64,000 nt of DNA from NCBI RefSeq assembly GCF_002797755.1, contig NZ_PGFI01000011.1, positions 434,001 to 498,000 of the forward strand, given 5' to 3'. Both the position numbers and the translations under genes were made by a program. This document shows positions 18,321 through 27,128 of the stretch, piece by piece (position 1 is the first letter of the stretch; each line of letters starts with the position of its first letter). Below the pieces are notes generated by a model. The model was not told where the DNA came from. It did not search any database and saw only the letters and a list, made by a program, of their open reading frames with translations. This DNA is from Brevirhabdus pacifica. GTDB taxonomy: Bacteria > Pseudomonadota > Alphaproteobacteria > Rhodobacterales > Rhodobacteraceae.

Positions 18321-18350
18321 AACGGCCGCGGGCGAAAGCGCGCGGCCGTT
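18321..18350. terminator. Terminator between convergent prmA and DUF1127 gene
   Basis: Perfect 10-base-pair stem, AACGGCCGCG at 18321-18330 and CGCGGCCGTT at 18341-18350, with a 10-base loop. It lies 63 bases after the prmA stop and 80 bases beyond the end of the convergent small gene, so it can serve both strands. The U-tract is short (TTT) on the plus strand. Confidence 0.65.
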
Positions 18351-18430
18351 TGCGAATGCGGGCCAGTGGCCCGGCGGCGACAGGGGCAGGGCCCCCGCCG
18401 TGGATCGGCGCCCGGGGCGCCGCGGCCCGC

Positions 18431-18628
18431 TTACATGCGGGCGATGTCTTCGCGGCTCAGGCCGATGTCGGACAGGGCGCGATCGGTCAGCTTGGACAGG
18501 GCAGCGCGGGTGGCGCGGCTTTCGTTCCAGGCGATCAGGTTTTCACAGGCATCCGAAACAAGGCGCAGGGCGCGCGCGGTGACGGAGAATTCGGGGCGGG
18601 CAATTCCATTGGTTTGGTAGACAGACAT
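18431..18628 (-). CDS. DUF1127 small protein (65 aa)
   Basis: Small cytoplasmic protein whose C-terminal half carries the DUF1127 signature, RATRAALSKLTDRALSDIG followed by LSREDIARM. Short DUF1127 proteins in alphaproteobacteria are Arg-rich, can be highly expressed, and have been linked to phosphate and carbon homeostasis and RNA turnover; this protein's own role is unknown. The first 25 residues (MSVYQTNGIARPEFSVTAR region) are not conserved in the family as far as I can tell. It is transcribed alone and divergently from ruvC. Confidence 0.8.
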   Translation of the reverse strand: MSVYQTNGIARPEFSVTARALRLVSDACENLIAWNESRATRAALSKLTDRALSDIGLSREDIARM

Positions 18629-19003
18629 CGGTGCGGTCCTTCGGATCGGTCGGCGGGCATGTTAGGGAGGGCGGGGCGAGTCCCCGTCGCATGACCGCCA
18701 TCTAGGCCCAGGCCCCGGACTCCACAACACGGGTTTATCGCAATCCCCCTATGCAGCCTGCGCATGGGGGCGGGAGGGCGCCGATCCGGGCGGTGCCCCG
18801 GGCGCCAGGGGCAGGCTTCGGGTCAGCGGTGGGGACGGGCGGGGTTGATGTTTCGCGCCGCCCGCCCGGGCAAAGCGATCTGGTCAATGTTCGCGTTTCG
18901 TGCTAGCTTTTGCGAAATCATGGCGCGACCGTCTCCGCCGGGGGTTTCCGACCCTCGCTGGCCCGGCCCGCGCCGCAGAACAGAAGATGACGGGACAGGC
19001 ATC
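18629..19003. promoter_or_regulatory. Divergent DUF1127/ruvC region with stem-loop
   Basis: This 375-base gap holds a bulged 9-base-pair hairpin at 18745-18770 (CCCCC-T-ATGC, 7-base loop, GCAT-GGGGG) and a candidate ruvC promoter further right. Frames crossing it on the plus strand continue into ruvC but have no support as protein. Nothing else recognisable. Confidence 0.4.
18881..18909 (+). promoter_or_regulatory. Candidate ruvCAB promoter with LexA-like box
   Basis: TGGTCA (18881-18886) and TAGCTT (18904-18909) are separated by 17 bases and could be the -35 and -10. Between them, 18889-18903 reads GTTC-N7-GTGC, one mismatch from the alphaproteobacterial LexA box GTTC-N7-GTTC. A repressor bound there would cover the promoter. 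ruvCAB genes are SOS-controlled in several alphaproteobacteria, which makes this plausible but unproven. Confidence 0.4.
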
Positions 19004-19555
19004 ATGGGCAGCAGGCGCGTGCTGGGGATCGACCCCGGGCTGGGCAATCTTGGTTGGGGCCTGATCGACGTGGATGGCCCGCGCATCACCCATGTCGCCA
19101 ACGGCACCTGCAAATCCTCGGGCAAGGATCTGGCCGTGCGGCTGCTGAGCCTTTTTGACCAGCTGAGCGCGGTCGTCACCGCCCATTCCCCCGACGTGGC
19201 GGCGGTGGAACAGACCTTCGTGAACAAGGATGGTGCCGGCACGCTGAAACTGGGCCAGGCGCGGGGCGTGGCCATGCTGGTCCCGGCGCGGGCGGGCCTG
19301 CCGGTCAGCGAATATGCCCCGAACGCGGTCAAGAAGACGGTGGTCGGCGTCGGCCATGCCGACAAGCGCCAGGTGTTGCACATGGTTCGCCTTCAGCTTC
19401 CGGGGATCGAGATCGACGGCCCCGATGCTGCCGACGCCCTGGCCATCGCCATCTGTCATGCCCATCACGGTGGGGCGCAGGCCCCCGGCAACGACACGCT
19501 GGCCCGGGCCATCGCGCGCGCCGACGGCCGGGCCGCCTCGGGGGTGCGGGCATGA
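19004..19555 (+). CDS. ruvC: Holliday junction resolvase RuvC
   Basis: Endonuclease that cuts Holliday junctions symmetrically. The four acidic residues of the active site are present: D10 (LGIDPG), E69 (AAVEQTF), D141 and D144 ([12 protein letters not shown]). 183 residues, normal length. The ATG at 19004 begins the conserved [12 protein letters not shown]; no better upstream start is visible. Its last codons overlap the ruvA start (ATGA), and ruvB follows, so this is a standard ruvCAB recombination operon. Confidence 0.95.
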   Translation: MGSRRVLGIDPGLGNLGWGLIDVDGPRITHVANGTCKSSGKDLAVRLLSLFDQLSAVVTAHSPDVAAVEQTFVNKDGAGTLKLGQARGVAMLVPARAGLPVSEYAPNAVKKTVVGVGHADKRQVLHMVRLQLPGIEIDGPDAADALAIAICHAHHGGAQAPGNDTLARAIARADGRAASGVRA

Positions 19556-20256
19556 TCGGCAAGATCACCGGAACGCTTGATTTCCGCGGCACGGACCATG
19601 TGCTGATCGATGTGGGCGGGGTCGGCTATATCGTCCACTGCTCGGACCGGACGCTGATGGCCATGCCAGGCCGGGGCGAGCGCGTGTCGCTTTATACCGA
19701 GCTTCTGGTGCGCGAGGACCTGCTGCAACTGTTCGGCTTCACCACGCTTCTGGAAAAGGAATGGCACCGGTTGTTGCTGTCGGTTCAGGGGATCGGCGCC
19801 AAGGCGGCGATGGCGATCCTGGGCACCTTGGGGCCCGAAGGGGTGGGGCGCGCCATCGCCCTTCAGGACTGGGCGGCAGTCAAGGCCGCGCCCGGGGTCG
19901 GCCCCAAGATCGCGCAACGCGTGGTCAACGAGCTGAAGGACAAGGCGCCGACGGTGATGGCCATGGGCGCTGACCTGGGGTCCGTGCTGGAAGGGGTGCC
20001 GGCCGACGATGGCCCGGATGCCCCGGCCCGATCCGATGCACCCGCCGCCAAGGTAAAGGCGGCCGGAAGCTCGGCTGGCGCAAGCCGCGCCGCCGCACAG
20101 GCCGATGCGCTCTCGGCGCTTTTGAATCTTGGCTATGGGCAGGGGGACGCGGCAAGCGCCGTCGCCCGCGCCGCCGCCGAAACCCCCGAGGGCGAGACCC
20201 CGGACGAGGCCGCCCTGATCCGCGCCGCGCTGAAGCTGCTGGCGCCGAAAGGGTGA
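19552..20256 (+). CDS. ruvA: Holliday junction DNA helicase subunit RuvA
   Basis: Tetrameric junction-binding protein that loads RuvB. Domain I (OB fold, about 1-65) starts [11 protein letters not shown]; the helix-hairpin-helix domain follows ([17 protein letters not shown], then [19 protein letters not shown]); the C-terminal domain III, which contacts RuvB, is [20 protein letters not shown]. The linker (about 150-185) is long and Ala/Pro-rich, making the protein 234 residues against the usual 200. Translation is coupled to ruvC. Confidence 0.95.
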   Translation: MIGKITGTLDFRGTDHVLIDVGGVGYIVHCSDRTLMAMPGRGERVSLYTELLVREDLLQLFGFTTLLEKEWHRLLLSVQGIGAKAAMAILGTLGPEGVGRAIALQDWAAVKAAPGVGPKIAQRVVNELKDKAPTVMAMGADLGSVLEGVPADDGPDAPARSDAPAAKVKAAGSSAGASRAAAQADALSALLNLGYGQGDAASAVARAAAETPEGETPDEAALIRAALKLLAPKG

Positions 20257-20334
20257 TGCACATGCCCCGGCCCTCCCCGCCGCGCCCCGGGCTGACGCTG
20301 GACAGCCGGGCTCCGGCCCTTCAGAAAGGCGCCC

Positions 20335-21375
20335 ATGAGCGAACCTGATGCCCTGTTGCGCCCCCAGGCGGGCGCCGAGGATGCCCGCGCCGAGGCCGAT
20401 CGCGCCCTGCGCCCGCAGGCGCTGGACGAATTCGTCGGCCAGGCCGAGGCTCGCGCCAATCTGCGCGTCTTCATCCAGTCCGCCCGGCAACGGGGCGAGG
20501 CGATGGACCACACGCTGTTCCACGGCCCCCCGGGCCTGGGCAAGACCACGCTGGCGCAGATCATGGCGCGCGAGCTTGGCGTCAACTTCCGCATGACCTC
20601 GGGGCCGGTGCTGGCCAAGGCGGGCGATCTGGCCGCCATCCTGACCAACCTCGAAGCCCGCGACGTGCTGTTCATCGACGAGATTCACCGTCTGAACCCC
20701 GCCGTCGAAGAGGTGCTGTATCCCGCGCTTGAGGATTTCGAGCTGGATCTGGTGATCGGCGAGGGGCCCGCCGCCCGCACCGTGCGGATCGAGTTGCAGC
20801 CCTTCACGCTGGTGGGGGCCACCACCCGGCTGGGCCTGCTGACGACACCCCTGCGCGACCGTTTCGGCATCCCGACCCGGTTGCAGTTCTACACGGTCGA
20901 CGAGCTGCATCTGATCGTTACCCGTGGCGCGCGGCTGCTGGGCATCCCTTGCGAGGATGAAGGCGCGCGCGAGATTGCCAAGCGCGCCCGCGGCACGCCG
21001 CGCATCGCGGGCCGACTTCTGCGTCGGGTCGTGGATTTCGCCCTGGTCGAGGGCGACGGCCGCCTGACGCGGGAGATCGCCGACAGCTCGCTCACCCGGC
21101 TGGGGGTGGATCACCTGGGGCTCGATGGGGCCGACCGCCGCTACCTGTCCCTGATCGCAGAAAACTATGCCGGCGGACCCGTCGGGATCGAGACCATCGC
21201 CGCCGCCCTGTCCGAGACCCGCGACGCCTTGGAAGAGGTGATCGAGCCTTTCCTGCTGCAACAGGGCCTGATACAGCGCACGCCGCGTGGTCGGATGCTG
21301 ACCCAGGGCGCGTGGCGCCACCTGGGTCTGGCCGCGCCCGAGCCACCCAGACAGCAGGGCCTGTTCAATGACTGA
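20335..21375 (+). CDS. ruvB: Holliday junction branch migration ATPase RuvB
   Basis: AAA+ motor that drives branch migration with RuvA. Walker [10 protein letters not shown] is at about residues 64-72, Walker [11 protein letters not shown] follows, then sensor I ([20 protein letters not shown], core GATTR) and the C-terminal winged helix with RTPRGRMLT that binds DNA. 346 residues. Start at ATG 20335, 78 bases after ruvA. It overlaps the next gene by 8 bases. Confidence 0.96.
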   Translation: MSEPDALLRPQAGAEDARAEADRALRPQALDEFVGQAEARANLRVFIQSARQRGEAMDHTLFHGPPGLGKTTLAQIMARELGVNFRMTSGPVLAKAGDLAAILTNLEARDVLFIDEIHRLNPAVEEVLYPALEDFELDLVIGEGPAARTVRIELQPFTLVGATTRLGLLTTPLRDRFGIPTRLQFYTVDELHLIVTRGARLLGIPCEDEGAREIAKRARGTPRIAGRLLRRVVDFALVEGDGRLTREIADSSLTRLGVDHLGLDGADRRYLSLIAENYAGGPVGIETIAAALSETRDALEEVIEPFLLQQGLIQRTPRGRMLTQGAWRHLGLAAPEPPRQQGLFND

Positions 21376-22063
21376 CGACACGCCGGACACCGTGACCGAA
21401 GGCACCTCCGCCATCGCCCCGCCGATGGACCCCGCCCGCATCGAGGCGATGTTCACCCGCTCGGACGGGGCCTATACTTTCGCCCGCTGGAACCGCCCGG
21501 TGGTGCCGGTCCTCTTCGGGGTCGAGGATCAGACAGTCTCGACCTTCAAGGGGGCCATCGAGGCGATCGTCACCCTTGCGGGACACGAGATGGCCGACAC
21601 CGACCCCGAGCTTGGCGCGAACATGATGTTCTTCTTTCTTCGCGAATGGCAGGAGCTTCGGGACACGCCCAACCTGGACCGGCTGATCCCGGACCTCGCG
21701 CCCCTGACCGACCGGCTGGAGGCGGCCGACGCCACCCATTACCGCGCTTTCCGCTTCGACGAGGCCGGGGGCATCCGCGCGGCATTCATCTTCCTGCGCG
21801 TCACCGGGGCGGTGGCCGAGCTGCCGGCCGACACGCTGGCCCTGGCCGAGGCGACCCAGGCCATGTTGCTGTGGTCGGACCGGGCCTTTGCCGAAAGCTC
21901 GCCGCTGGGCCAACTGGGCGAGGAGGGGCGCGTCTCGACCATCCTCAAGCCCGAGATCGCGGGGCTGATCCGGGCCGCCTATGACCCGGTTCTGCCACCT
22001 TCGGCCACGGATCCGTCGCACGCGCTGCGCCTTTATGCGCGGCTGGCGGCGGGGCAGGCCTAG
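21368..22063 (+). CDS. Conserved hypothetical protein between ruvB and ybgC
   Basis: I do not recognise a named domain in this 231-residue protein. It is acidic, has no signal peptide or membrane segment, and reads as a compact alpha/beta protein ([29 protein letters not shown], given here as the block [11 protein letters not shown], and [12 protein letters not shown]). The start overlaps ruvB by 8 bases and ybgC begins two bases after its stop, so it is translated within the ruv-tol transcript. The context suggests envelope or DNA maintenance but gives no direct clue. Confidence 0.75.
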   Translation: MTDDTPDTVTEGTSAIAPPMDPARIEAMFTRSDGAYTFARWNRPVVPVLFGVEDQTVSTFKGAIEAIVTLAGHEMADTDPELGANMMFFFLREWQELRDTPNLDRLIPDLAPLTDRLEAADATHYRAFRFDEAGGIRAAFIFLRVTGAVAELPADTLALAEATQAMLLWSDRAFAESSPLGQLGEEGRVSTILKPEIAGLIRAAYDPVLPPSATDPSHALRLYARLAAGQA

Positions 22064-22065
22064 GG

Positions 22066-22464
22066 ATGAGTGCCGCCCATCGCTGGCCGGTCCGCGTCTA
22101 TTACGAGGACACGGACCTGGCGGGCATCGTCTATTACGCCAACTACCTGCGCTTCATAGAACGCGCGCGGACCGAGATGCTGCGCGCGGCGGGGTTCGAC
22201 CAGGACGCCATGCGCGCCGACCCCGGGCTGGTCTTCGCCGTGCGCAAGGTCGATGCCGATTACCTGGCGCCGGCCCGTTTCGACGACATGCTGAAGGTGA
22301 CGACAGAGGTGCTGCGCGTCAGCGGCGCCCGCATCGTTCTGCGTCAGAGCGTGGCGCGGACGGGCGAGAAAGCCCTTTTCACGGCCGAGGTCACGCTGGT
22401 CGCGCTGGACAACCAGGGCCGCGCAGCCCGGGTGCCAGCGGATATTCGCCGAGAATTCGGCTGA
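22066..22464 (+). CDS. ybgC: Tol-Pal associated acyl-CoA thioesterase YbgC
   Basis: Hotdog-fold thioesterase of 132 residues. The 4HBT active-site region is VRVYYEDTDLAGIVYYANYL (core EDTDLAGIVYYANY) with the catalytic aspartate in EDTD. In other bacteria YbgC hydrolyses short-chain or phospholipid-pathway acyl thioesters and heads the tol-pal operon, as it does here. It starts two bases after the hypothetical gene and is separated from tolQ by 115 bases containing a large inverted repeat. Confidence 0.92.
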   Translation: MSAAHRWPVRVYYEDTDLAGIVYYANYLRFIERARTEMLRAAGFDQDAMRADPGLVFAVRKVDADYLAPARFDDMLKVTTEVLRVSGARIVLRQSVARTGEKALFTAEVTLVALDNQGRAARVPADIRREFG

Positions 22465-22491
22465 AGCACAGCGAATTGAGGCTGCAATCAC

Positions 22492-22545
22492 GGCATCCTT
22501 ATCGCTTTCCCCGTGAATGGGACGAAAAACTGCGATAAGAATGCC
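22492..22545 (+). repeat. 14-bp inverted repeat between ybgC and tolQ
   Basis: Left arm GGCATCCTTATCGC (22492-22505) and right arm GCGATAAGAATGCC (22532-22545) are complementary at 13 of 14 positions across a 26-base loop; a smaller TCCC/GGGA hairpin can form inside the loop. The right arm ends 34 bases before the tolQ ATG. In RNA this would be a very stable stem, without a U-tract after it. It could be an operator dyad, a processing site or a mild attenuator. Confidence 0.6.
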
Positions 22546-22579
22546 GCAAAACAAGATTTGGCAGACGGAAGCAGGCCCT

Positions 22580-23275
22580 ATGGAAACCGAAACACTGGCC
22601 CTCGCGCAGGAGGTCGACTTTTCTTTGCTCGCCCTGTTCTGGCGGGCGACCTTCACGGTGAAGATCGTGATGCTGATCCTGATTTTCGCGTCCTTCTGGT
22701 CCTGGGCGATCATCATCCAGAAACATCTGTTGTTCCGGGTGGCGCGGCGGGAATCCTCCAGCTTTGACCGGGCCTTCTGGTCGGGCGAGCCGCTGGACGA
22801 GCTTTACGACCAGATCGGCAACCGCCCCGGCGGCGCGTCCGAGCGTATCTTCTCTGCCGGCATGACCGAGTGGCGCCGCAGCCATCGCGACGACGGCAAG
22901 CTGATCGCCGGCGCCCAGGCGCGGATCGACCGGTCGATGGACGTGGCGATCGCCAAGGCCAACGAGCGACTGACCTCGGGGCTGACCTTCCTGGCGACGG
23001 TGGGGTCAACGGCGCCCTTCATCGGTCTTTTCGGCACCGTCTGGGGCATCAAGAACTCGTTCGAGCAGATCGCCATCAGCCAGTCCACCAACCTGGCGGT
23101 CGTCGCCCCCGGCATCGCCGAGGCGCTGGTCGCGACCGGTCTGGGTCTGCTGGCCGCCATCCCGGCGGTGATCTTCTACAACAAGCTCAGCGCTGATGCC
23201 GACCGCATCTCGGGCAATTACGAATCCTTCGCCGACGAGTTCGCGACCATCCTGTCTCGCCAGCTGGACGCCTGA
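22580..23275 (+). CDS. tolQ: Tol-Pal inner-membrane protein TolQ
   Basis: Three-pass proton channel subunit (231 residues) that with TolR energises TolA during outer-membrane constriction. TM1 is about 18-40 (FWRATFTVKIVMLILIFASF); TM2-TM3 form the MotA/ExbB domain with GLTFLATVGSTAPFIGLFG and VAPGIAEALVATGLGLLAAIPAVI (cores TAPFIGLFGTVWGI and EALVATGLGLLAAIPA). ATG 22580 is preferred to in-frame starts at 22517 because GGAAGCAGG precedes it and the conserved N-terminus begins there. Confidence 0.95.
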   Translation: METETLALAQEVDFSLLALFWRATFTVKIVMLILIFASFWSWAIIIQKHLLFRVARRESSSFDRAFWSGEPLDELYDQIGNRPGGASERIFSAGMTEWRRSHRDDGKLIAGAQARIDRSMDVAIAKANERLTSGLTFLATVGSTAPFIGLFGTVWGIKNSFEQIAISQSTNLAVVAPGIAEALVATGLGLLAAIPAVIFYNKLSADADRISGNYESFADEFATILSRQLDA

Positions 23276-23278
23276 GCC

Positions 23279-23773
23279 ATGGGCGCGGTCATCCAGAAAC
23301 GCGGCGAAGGTGGGGTCAGGCGGCGCCGGCGGCGCAGCCATTCGGCGGCGATGTCGGAAATCAACGTCACGCCCTTCGTCGACGTGATGCTGGTTCTGCT
23401 GATCATCTTCATGGTGGCGGCGCCGCTGCTGACCGTGGGTGTTCCGATCGAACTGCCCGAAACGGCCGCGACCCCGCTTCCGACCGAGCAGGAAGAGCCG
23501 CTGACGATCACCCTGTCCTCGGACGGGCGCACCGTGATCCAGGAAACCGAGACCCCGCGCGAGGAGCTGATCGCCAAGCTGCGCGCGATCATGGCCGAGC
23601 GCAAGGACGACAAGGTCTTCCTGCGCGCCGACGGCGGCATCCCCTATGGCCAGGTGGCCCAGGTGATGGGCGCCCTGAACGCGGCCGGGTTCCGCAACAT
23701 CGGCCTGGTGACCGAAACCGGTGGACCCACCTTTGACGGCGCCGCCCCGTCGGGCGAAGCGGGCGGCAGGTAG
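23279..23773 (+). CDS. tolR: Tol-Pal protein TolR
   Basis: Single-pass ExbD/TolR protein of 164 residues. After a basic N-terminus (RRRRRRSHSAAM) comes INVTPFVDVMLVLLIIFMVA, with the proton-carrying aspartate in FVDVMLVLLIIF. The periplasmic part follows, ending in VAQVMGALNAAGFRNIGLVTE. Three bases separate it from tolQ. An Arg-rich N-terminal stretch is longer than in E. coli. Confidence 0.94.
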   Translation: MGAVIQKRGEGGVRRRRRRSHSAAMSEINVTPFVDVMLVLLIIFMVAAPLLTVGVPIELPETAATPLPTEQEEPLTITLSSDGRTVIQETETPREELIAKLRAIMAERKDDKVFLRADGGIPYGQVAQVMGALNAAGFRNIGLVTETGGPTFDGAAPSGEAGGR

Positions 23774-23782
23774 GGCGGGCAG

Positions 23783-25033
23783 ATGCGCACCGGGCTCTAC
23801 ATTTCTGGCGCGGCCCACGGCGGGCTGATCCTGTGGCTGCTTGTCGGCGGCACGATCTTCCGCGCCAAGCCGCCAGAGCCGCCCACCACGACCGAGGTCT
23901 CGCTGATCTCGGCGGCGGAGTTTGACGCCATGGTCTCCTCGGCGCCCAAAGCGCCGATCGACACCCAGTCCCCGCCCGAGGCGCCCGGCGCCCCGCAGGA
24001 AAGCGCGCCGCCCGCCAGCCGGCCCGCCGACGCGGCCCCCGTGGCCCCCGCGCCCCGACCCGAGGCCGTGGCCGAGGCCGCGCCCGAGGCTGCTCCGCCC
24101 GAACCGCCCGCGCCCCCGGCCCGCCCGGCCGAGGTTGCCGACGCCCCCCCCGATGCCCCCGACGCGCCCGAGCGCGACCCGGTTGGTGCGACCCTGGTGG
24201 CCCCGCCCAAGGCCGGTGCCGCCCCGCGCCCGGCACAGCGCATCGCGCCGACCCCGGCCGCGCCGCCGCCCCCCGGCGCGCGCGAGGATCCGTTGCGCCA
24301 GGCCGCGACACAGCCCGACACCCAGCCGACCGTCGAACAGCCGCTTGAGCAGCAGGAGGCGACCGCGCCCAAGGAGGCCGCGGCCCAGACCGTGACCGAG
24401 GCCGACGCCACCAGCGAGGAGACCGTCGTCGCCGCCGCGCCCGAACGCTCGGACCGGCCCAAGGCGCGCCCCGACCGCCCGCGCCCGGCCCCGCAGGAGA
24501 CGGTGAAGGTCGAGCCGCCGACGCCGCCCGCCCCGGCCGAAAAGCCGAAACCCGAGAAGCCCAAGCCCGAGCCGCCCAAGCCCGCCGCCCAGGTGGCCGA
24601 GCAGGCGCCCGCCGATGCCGCCGTCGAGGCCGCGATCGCCGCCGCGATGGGCGCGGTTGGCGACAGCCGCAACTCGGCCAAGACACCCGACCCGACCCTC
24701 CCGGTCGGCCCGCCCCTGACCGCCGGCGAGAAGGACGGGCTGCGCTTTGCCGTCAGCCAGTGCTGGAACCTCGGCTCCAGCTCGACAGAGGCGCGCCGCA
24801 CCGAGGTCACGGTCGCCGTCACCATGGACGAGACCGGCCGGCCCGTGGCCAATTCGATCCGCATGCTGGGCTTCCAGGGCGGAACCGAGGATGGCGCCCG
24901 GGTTGCATTCGACGCGGCGCGTCGTGCAATCCTGCGCTGTGGGGCAAAGGGTTTCGACCTGCCGCCCGAGAAATACGCCCAGTGGCGCGAGGTCGAAATG
25001 ACGTTCAATCCCGATAGTATGAGGATCCGATGA
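23783..25033 (+). CDS. tolA: TolA, envelope-spanning protein of the Tol system
   Basis: Anchored by one N-terminal membrane segment (about 5-25, [19 protein letters not shown]) and crossing the periplasm by a long Ala/Pro/Glu-rich region (about 55-290) in place of the Lys/Ala helix of E. coli. The C-terminal TonB-like domain (about 300-416) binds TolB and Pal ([16 protein letters not shown]). 416 residues. Low-complexity codons in the middle explain the long spurious open frames on the other strand. Overlaps tolB by 4 bases. Confidence 0.88.
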   Translation: MRTGLYISGAAHGGLILWLLVGGTIFRAKPPEPPTTTEVSLISAAEFDAMVSSAPKAPIDTQSPPEAPGAPQESAPPASRPADAAPVAPAPRPEAVAEAAPEAAPPEPPAPPARPAEVADAPPDAPDAPERDPVGATLVAPPKAGAAPRPAQRIAPTPAAPPPPGAREDPLRQAATQPDTQPTVEQPLEQQEATAPKEAAAQTVTEADATSEETVVAAAPERSDRPKARPDRPRPAPQETVKVEPPTPPAPAEKPKPEKPKPEPPKPAAQVAEQAPADAAVEAAIAAAMGAVGDSRNSAKTPDPTLPVGPPLTAGEKDGLRFAVSQCWNLGSSSTEARRTEVTVAVTMDETGRPVANSIRMLGFQGGTEDGARVAFDAARRAILRCGAKGFDLPPEKYAQWREVEMTFNPDSMRIR

Positions 25034-26379
25034 AGCTGAACCGACTGCTGTCCAACGCCGTGATGGGGGCCGCCTTGGGCCTTGCGGCCCTTTTCGCGGC
25101 CGATACATCGGCCCGGGCCCAGTCCGGCCCCCTCCGCATCGAGATCACCGAAGGCGTGATCGAGCCGCTGCCGATCGCGGTGCCGCTGTTCCTGGCCGAC
25201 TCGCCCGCCGCCGGCCAATTGGCCGAGCAGATCACCGGCGTGCTGATGGCCGACCTGACCGGCACCGGCCTTTTCCGCGAGATCCCGCGCTCGGCCCATA
25301 TCTCGGCGATCTCAAGCTTCGACGCGCCGGTGCGCTACCCCGACTGGAAGGCGATCAACGCGCAGGCGCTGGTCGTGGGTTCGGTGACGATGACCGGCTC
25401 GGACAACATCAGCGTCAAGTTCCGCCTGTTCGACGTCTTCTCCGACGCGCCGCTGGGCGAGGGGCTGCAATTCGCGGGCCCGGCCTCGTCCTGGCGGCGG
25501 ATGGCCCACAAGGTGGCCGACGCGGTCTACTCGCGCATCACCGGCGAGGGAGGCTATTTCGACAGCCGCATCGTCTTCGTCTCGGAAAGCGGGCCCAAGA
25601 ACGACCGGGCCAAGCGCCTGGCGGTGATGGATTACGACGGCGCCAACGTGCAGTACCTGACCGACAGCCGGTCGATCGTGCTGGCGCCCCGTTTCTCGCC
25701 CGACGGCAGCCAGATCCTCTATACCAGCTATGAAAGCGGCTTTCCCCGCATCCAGGTGCTGGACGTGGGCAGCGTCACCCGCCGCGCCTTGCAGGAGCAG
25801 TCGGGCGTGATGACCTTCGCGCCGCGCTTCGGCCCGGACGGGCGCACGGTGATCTTCTCGCTCGAGCAGGGGGGCAACACCGACATCTACCGAATGGACG
25901 TGGCGGGTGGTGGCGCGGTGCGCCTGACCTCCTCGCCCGCGATCGACACGGCACCCAGCTTCTCGCCCGACGGCCGCCAGATCGTGTTCGAAAGCGACCG
26001 CTCGGGCACGCAGCAGATCTATGTCATGCCCTCGGGCGGGGGCGAGCCGCAGCGGATCAGCTTCGGTCGCGGCCGCTATGGCACGCCGGTCTGGTCGCCG
26101 CGCGGCGACTACATCGCCTTCACCAAGCAGAACCAGGGCCGTTTCCACATCGGCGTGATGCGCACCGACGGCTCGGAAGAGCGTCTGCTGACCGCCAGCT
26201 TCCTCGATGAGGGTCCGACCTGGGCCCCCAATGGCCGGGTACTGATGTTCACCCGCGAGACCTCGGGCGCGCAGGGCGTGCCGGCCCTCTACTCGGTGGA
26301 TATCTCGGGGCGAAACCTAAAGCGGGTGCCGACACCCGACGCGGCCTCGGACCCGGCATGGTCGCCGCTTCTGAGGTGA
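25030..26379 (+). CDS. tolB: Tol-Pal periplasmic protein TolB
   Basis: Periplasmic protein that cycles between TolA and Pal. Signal peptide about 1-32 (cleavage near ARAQ), then the D1 domain ([18 protein letters not shown]), then a six-bladed propeller of WD40-like repeats recognised by the recurrent [14 protein letters not shown] pattern from about residue 215 on. 449 residues, normal. Translation is coupled to tolA by ATGA. A stem-loop follows before pal. Confidence 0.95.
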   Translation: MKLNRLLSNAVMGAALGLAALFAADTSARAQSGPLRIEITEGVIEPLPIAVPLFLADSPAAGQLAEQITGVLMADLTGTGLFREIPRSAHISAISSFDAPVRYPDWKAINAQALVVGSVTMTGSDNISVKFRLFDVFSDAPLGEGLQFAGPASSWRRMAHKVADAVYSRITGEGGYFDSRIVFVSESGPKNDRAKRLAVMDYDGANVQYLTDSRSIVLAPRFSPDGSQILYTSYESGFPRIQVLDVGSVTRRALQEQSGVMTFAPRFGPDGRTVIFSLEQGGNTDIYRMDVAGGGAVRLTSSPAIDTAPSFSPDGRQIVFESDRSGTQQIYVMPSGGGEPQRISFGRGRYGTPVWSPRGDYIAFTKQNQGRFHIGVMRTDGSEERLLTASFLDEGPTWAPNGRVLMFTRETSGAQGVPALYSVDISGRNLKRVPTPDAASDPAWSPLLR

Positions 26380-26392
26380 TCGCCTGAACGCG

Positions 26393-26415
26393 CGGCGGCC
26401 GGTCCCCGGCCGTCG
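26393..26415 (+). terminator. Stem-loop between tolB and pal
   Basis: CGGCGGCCGG (26393-26402) pairs with CCGGCCGTCG (26406-26415) over a 3-base loop, one G-U pair, 14 bases after the tolB stop. ATTTC follows, so it is a weak or partial terminator, or a 3' stabiliser that lets pal be expressed independently. Pal usually exceeds TolB in cells, which fits a break here. Confidence 0.5.
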
Positions 26416-26515
26416 ATTTCAAATCCCGTGTGTTGCTGGTAAGCTTTCGCAAGCCCCCGGCACCATGCAATTCAGGGCCGCAGGCCCGTTTTCAAGACCA
26501 CAGGCAGGAACCGAT

Positions 26516-27034
26516 ATGAGACATCTGACCAAGACCGTTCTTCTTCTGGGCGCGCTGACGCTGGCCGCATGCTCGGGCAACCCGTTCAACCGCGGCAACG
26601 GCCCGGTGGGCGCCAACGCCGGCGCCGGTTACGGCGCGGGCAATCCCGCCGGCACCGTCAGCCCCAACTCGGTAGAGTTCTTCCAGCAGAACGTCGGCGA
26701 CCGCGTCCTCTTCGCCGTCGACCAGAGCACCCTGTCGCCCGAGGCCCGCACCACCCTGGCCGGCCAGTCCCAGTGGCTGATGCAGAACATCGAATACGCG
26801 GTCGTCATCGAAGGCCACGCCGACGAGCAGGGCACCCGCGAATACAACCTTGCCCTTGGCGCGCGCCGCGCCGCTTCGGTCCGTGACTTCCTGGTCAGCC
26901 AGGGGATCAACGCCAACCGCGTCCGCACCGTCAGCTACGGCAAGGAGCGCCCGATCGAGATCTGCTCGACCGAGGCATGTTACTCCAAGAACCGCCGCGC
27001 CGTGACCGTGGTGACTGCTGGCGCCTCCAGCTAG
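26516..27034 (+). CDS. pal: Peptidoglycan-associated lipoprotein Pal
   Basis: Outer-membrane lipoprotein that binds peptidoglycan and TolB. The signal peptide ends in the lipobox LAAC with the lipidated Cys19. A Gly/Asn-rich linker (about 20-55) precedes the OmpA-C domain with VVIEGHADEQGTREYNLALG and the DAP-binding Asp/Arg region ARRAASVRDFL. 172 residues. ATG 26516 follows CAGGAAC; an in-frame start at 26465 would precede the signal peptide by 17 odd residues. Confidence 0.95.
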   Translation: MRHLTKTVLLLGALTLAACSGNPFNRGNGPVGANAGAGYGAGNPAGTVSPNSVEFFQQNVGDRVLFAVDQSTLSPEARTTLAGQSQWLMQNIEYAVVIEGHADEQGTREYNLALGARRAASVRDFLVSQGINANRVRTVSYGKERPIEICSTEACYSKNRRAVTVVTAGASS

Positions 27035-27043
27035 GGCCGATGA

Positions 27044-27070
27044 CGGGTGCCGGCCCCGTGCCGGCGCCCG
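27044..27070 (+). terminator. Stem-loop between pal and cpoB
   Basis: CGGGTGCCGG (27044-27053) and CCGGCGCCCG (27061-27070) form a 10-base-pair stem (one G-U) with a 7-base loop, 9 bases past the pal stop. No U-tract follows, so it may protect or process the pal message rather than end it. Confidence 0.45.
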
Positions 27071-27128
27071 ACCCGCGCCGGCTTCAGGCCGGGACGCCGC
27101 CGGGCTTTCAAGGAAAGGGATCTTCCTC

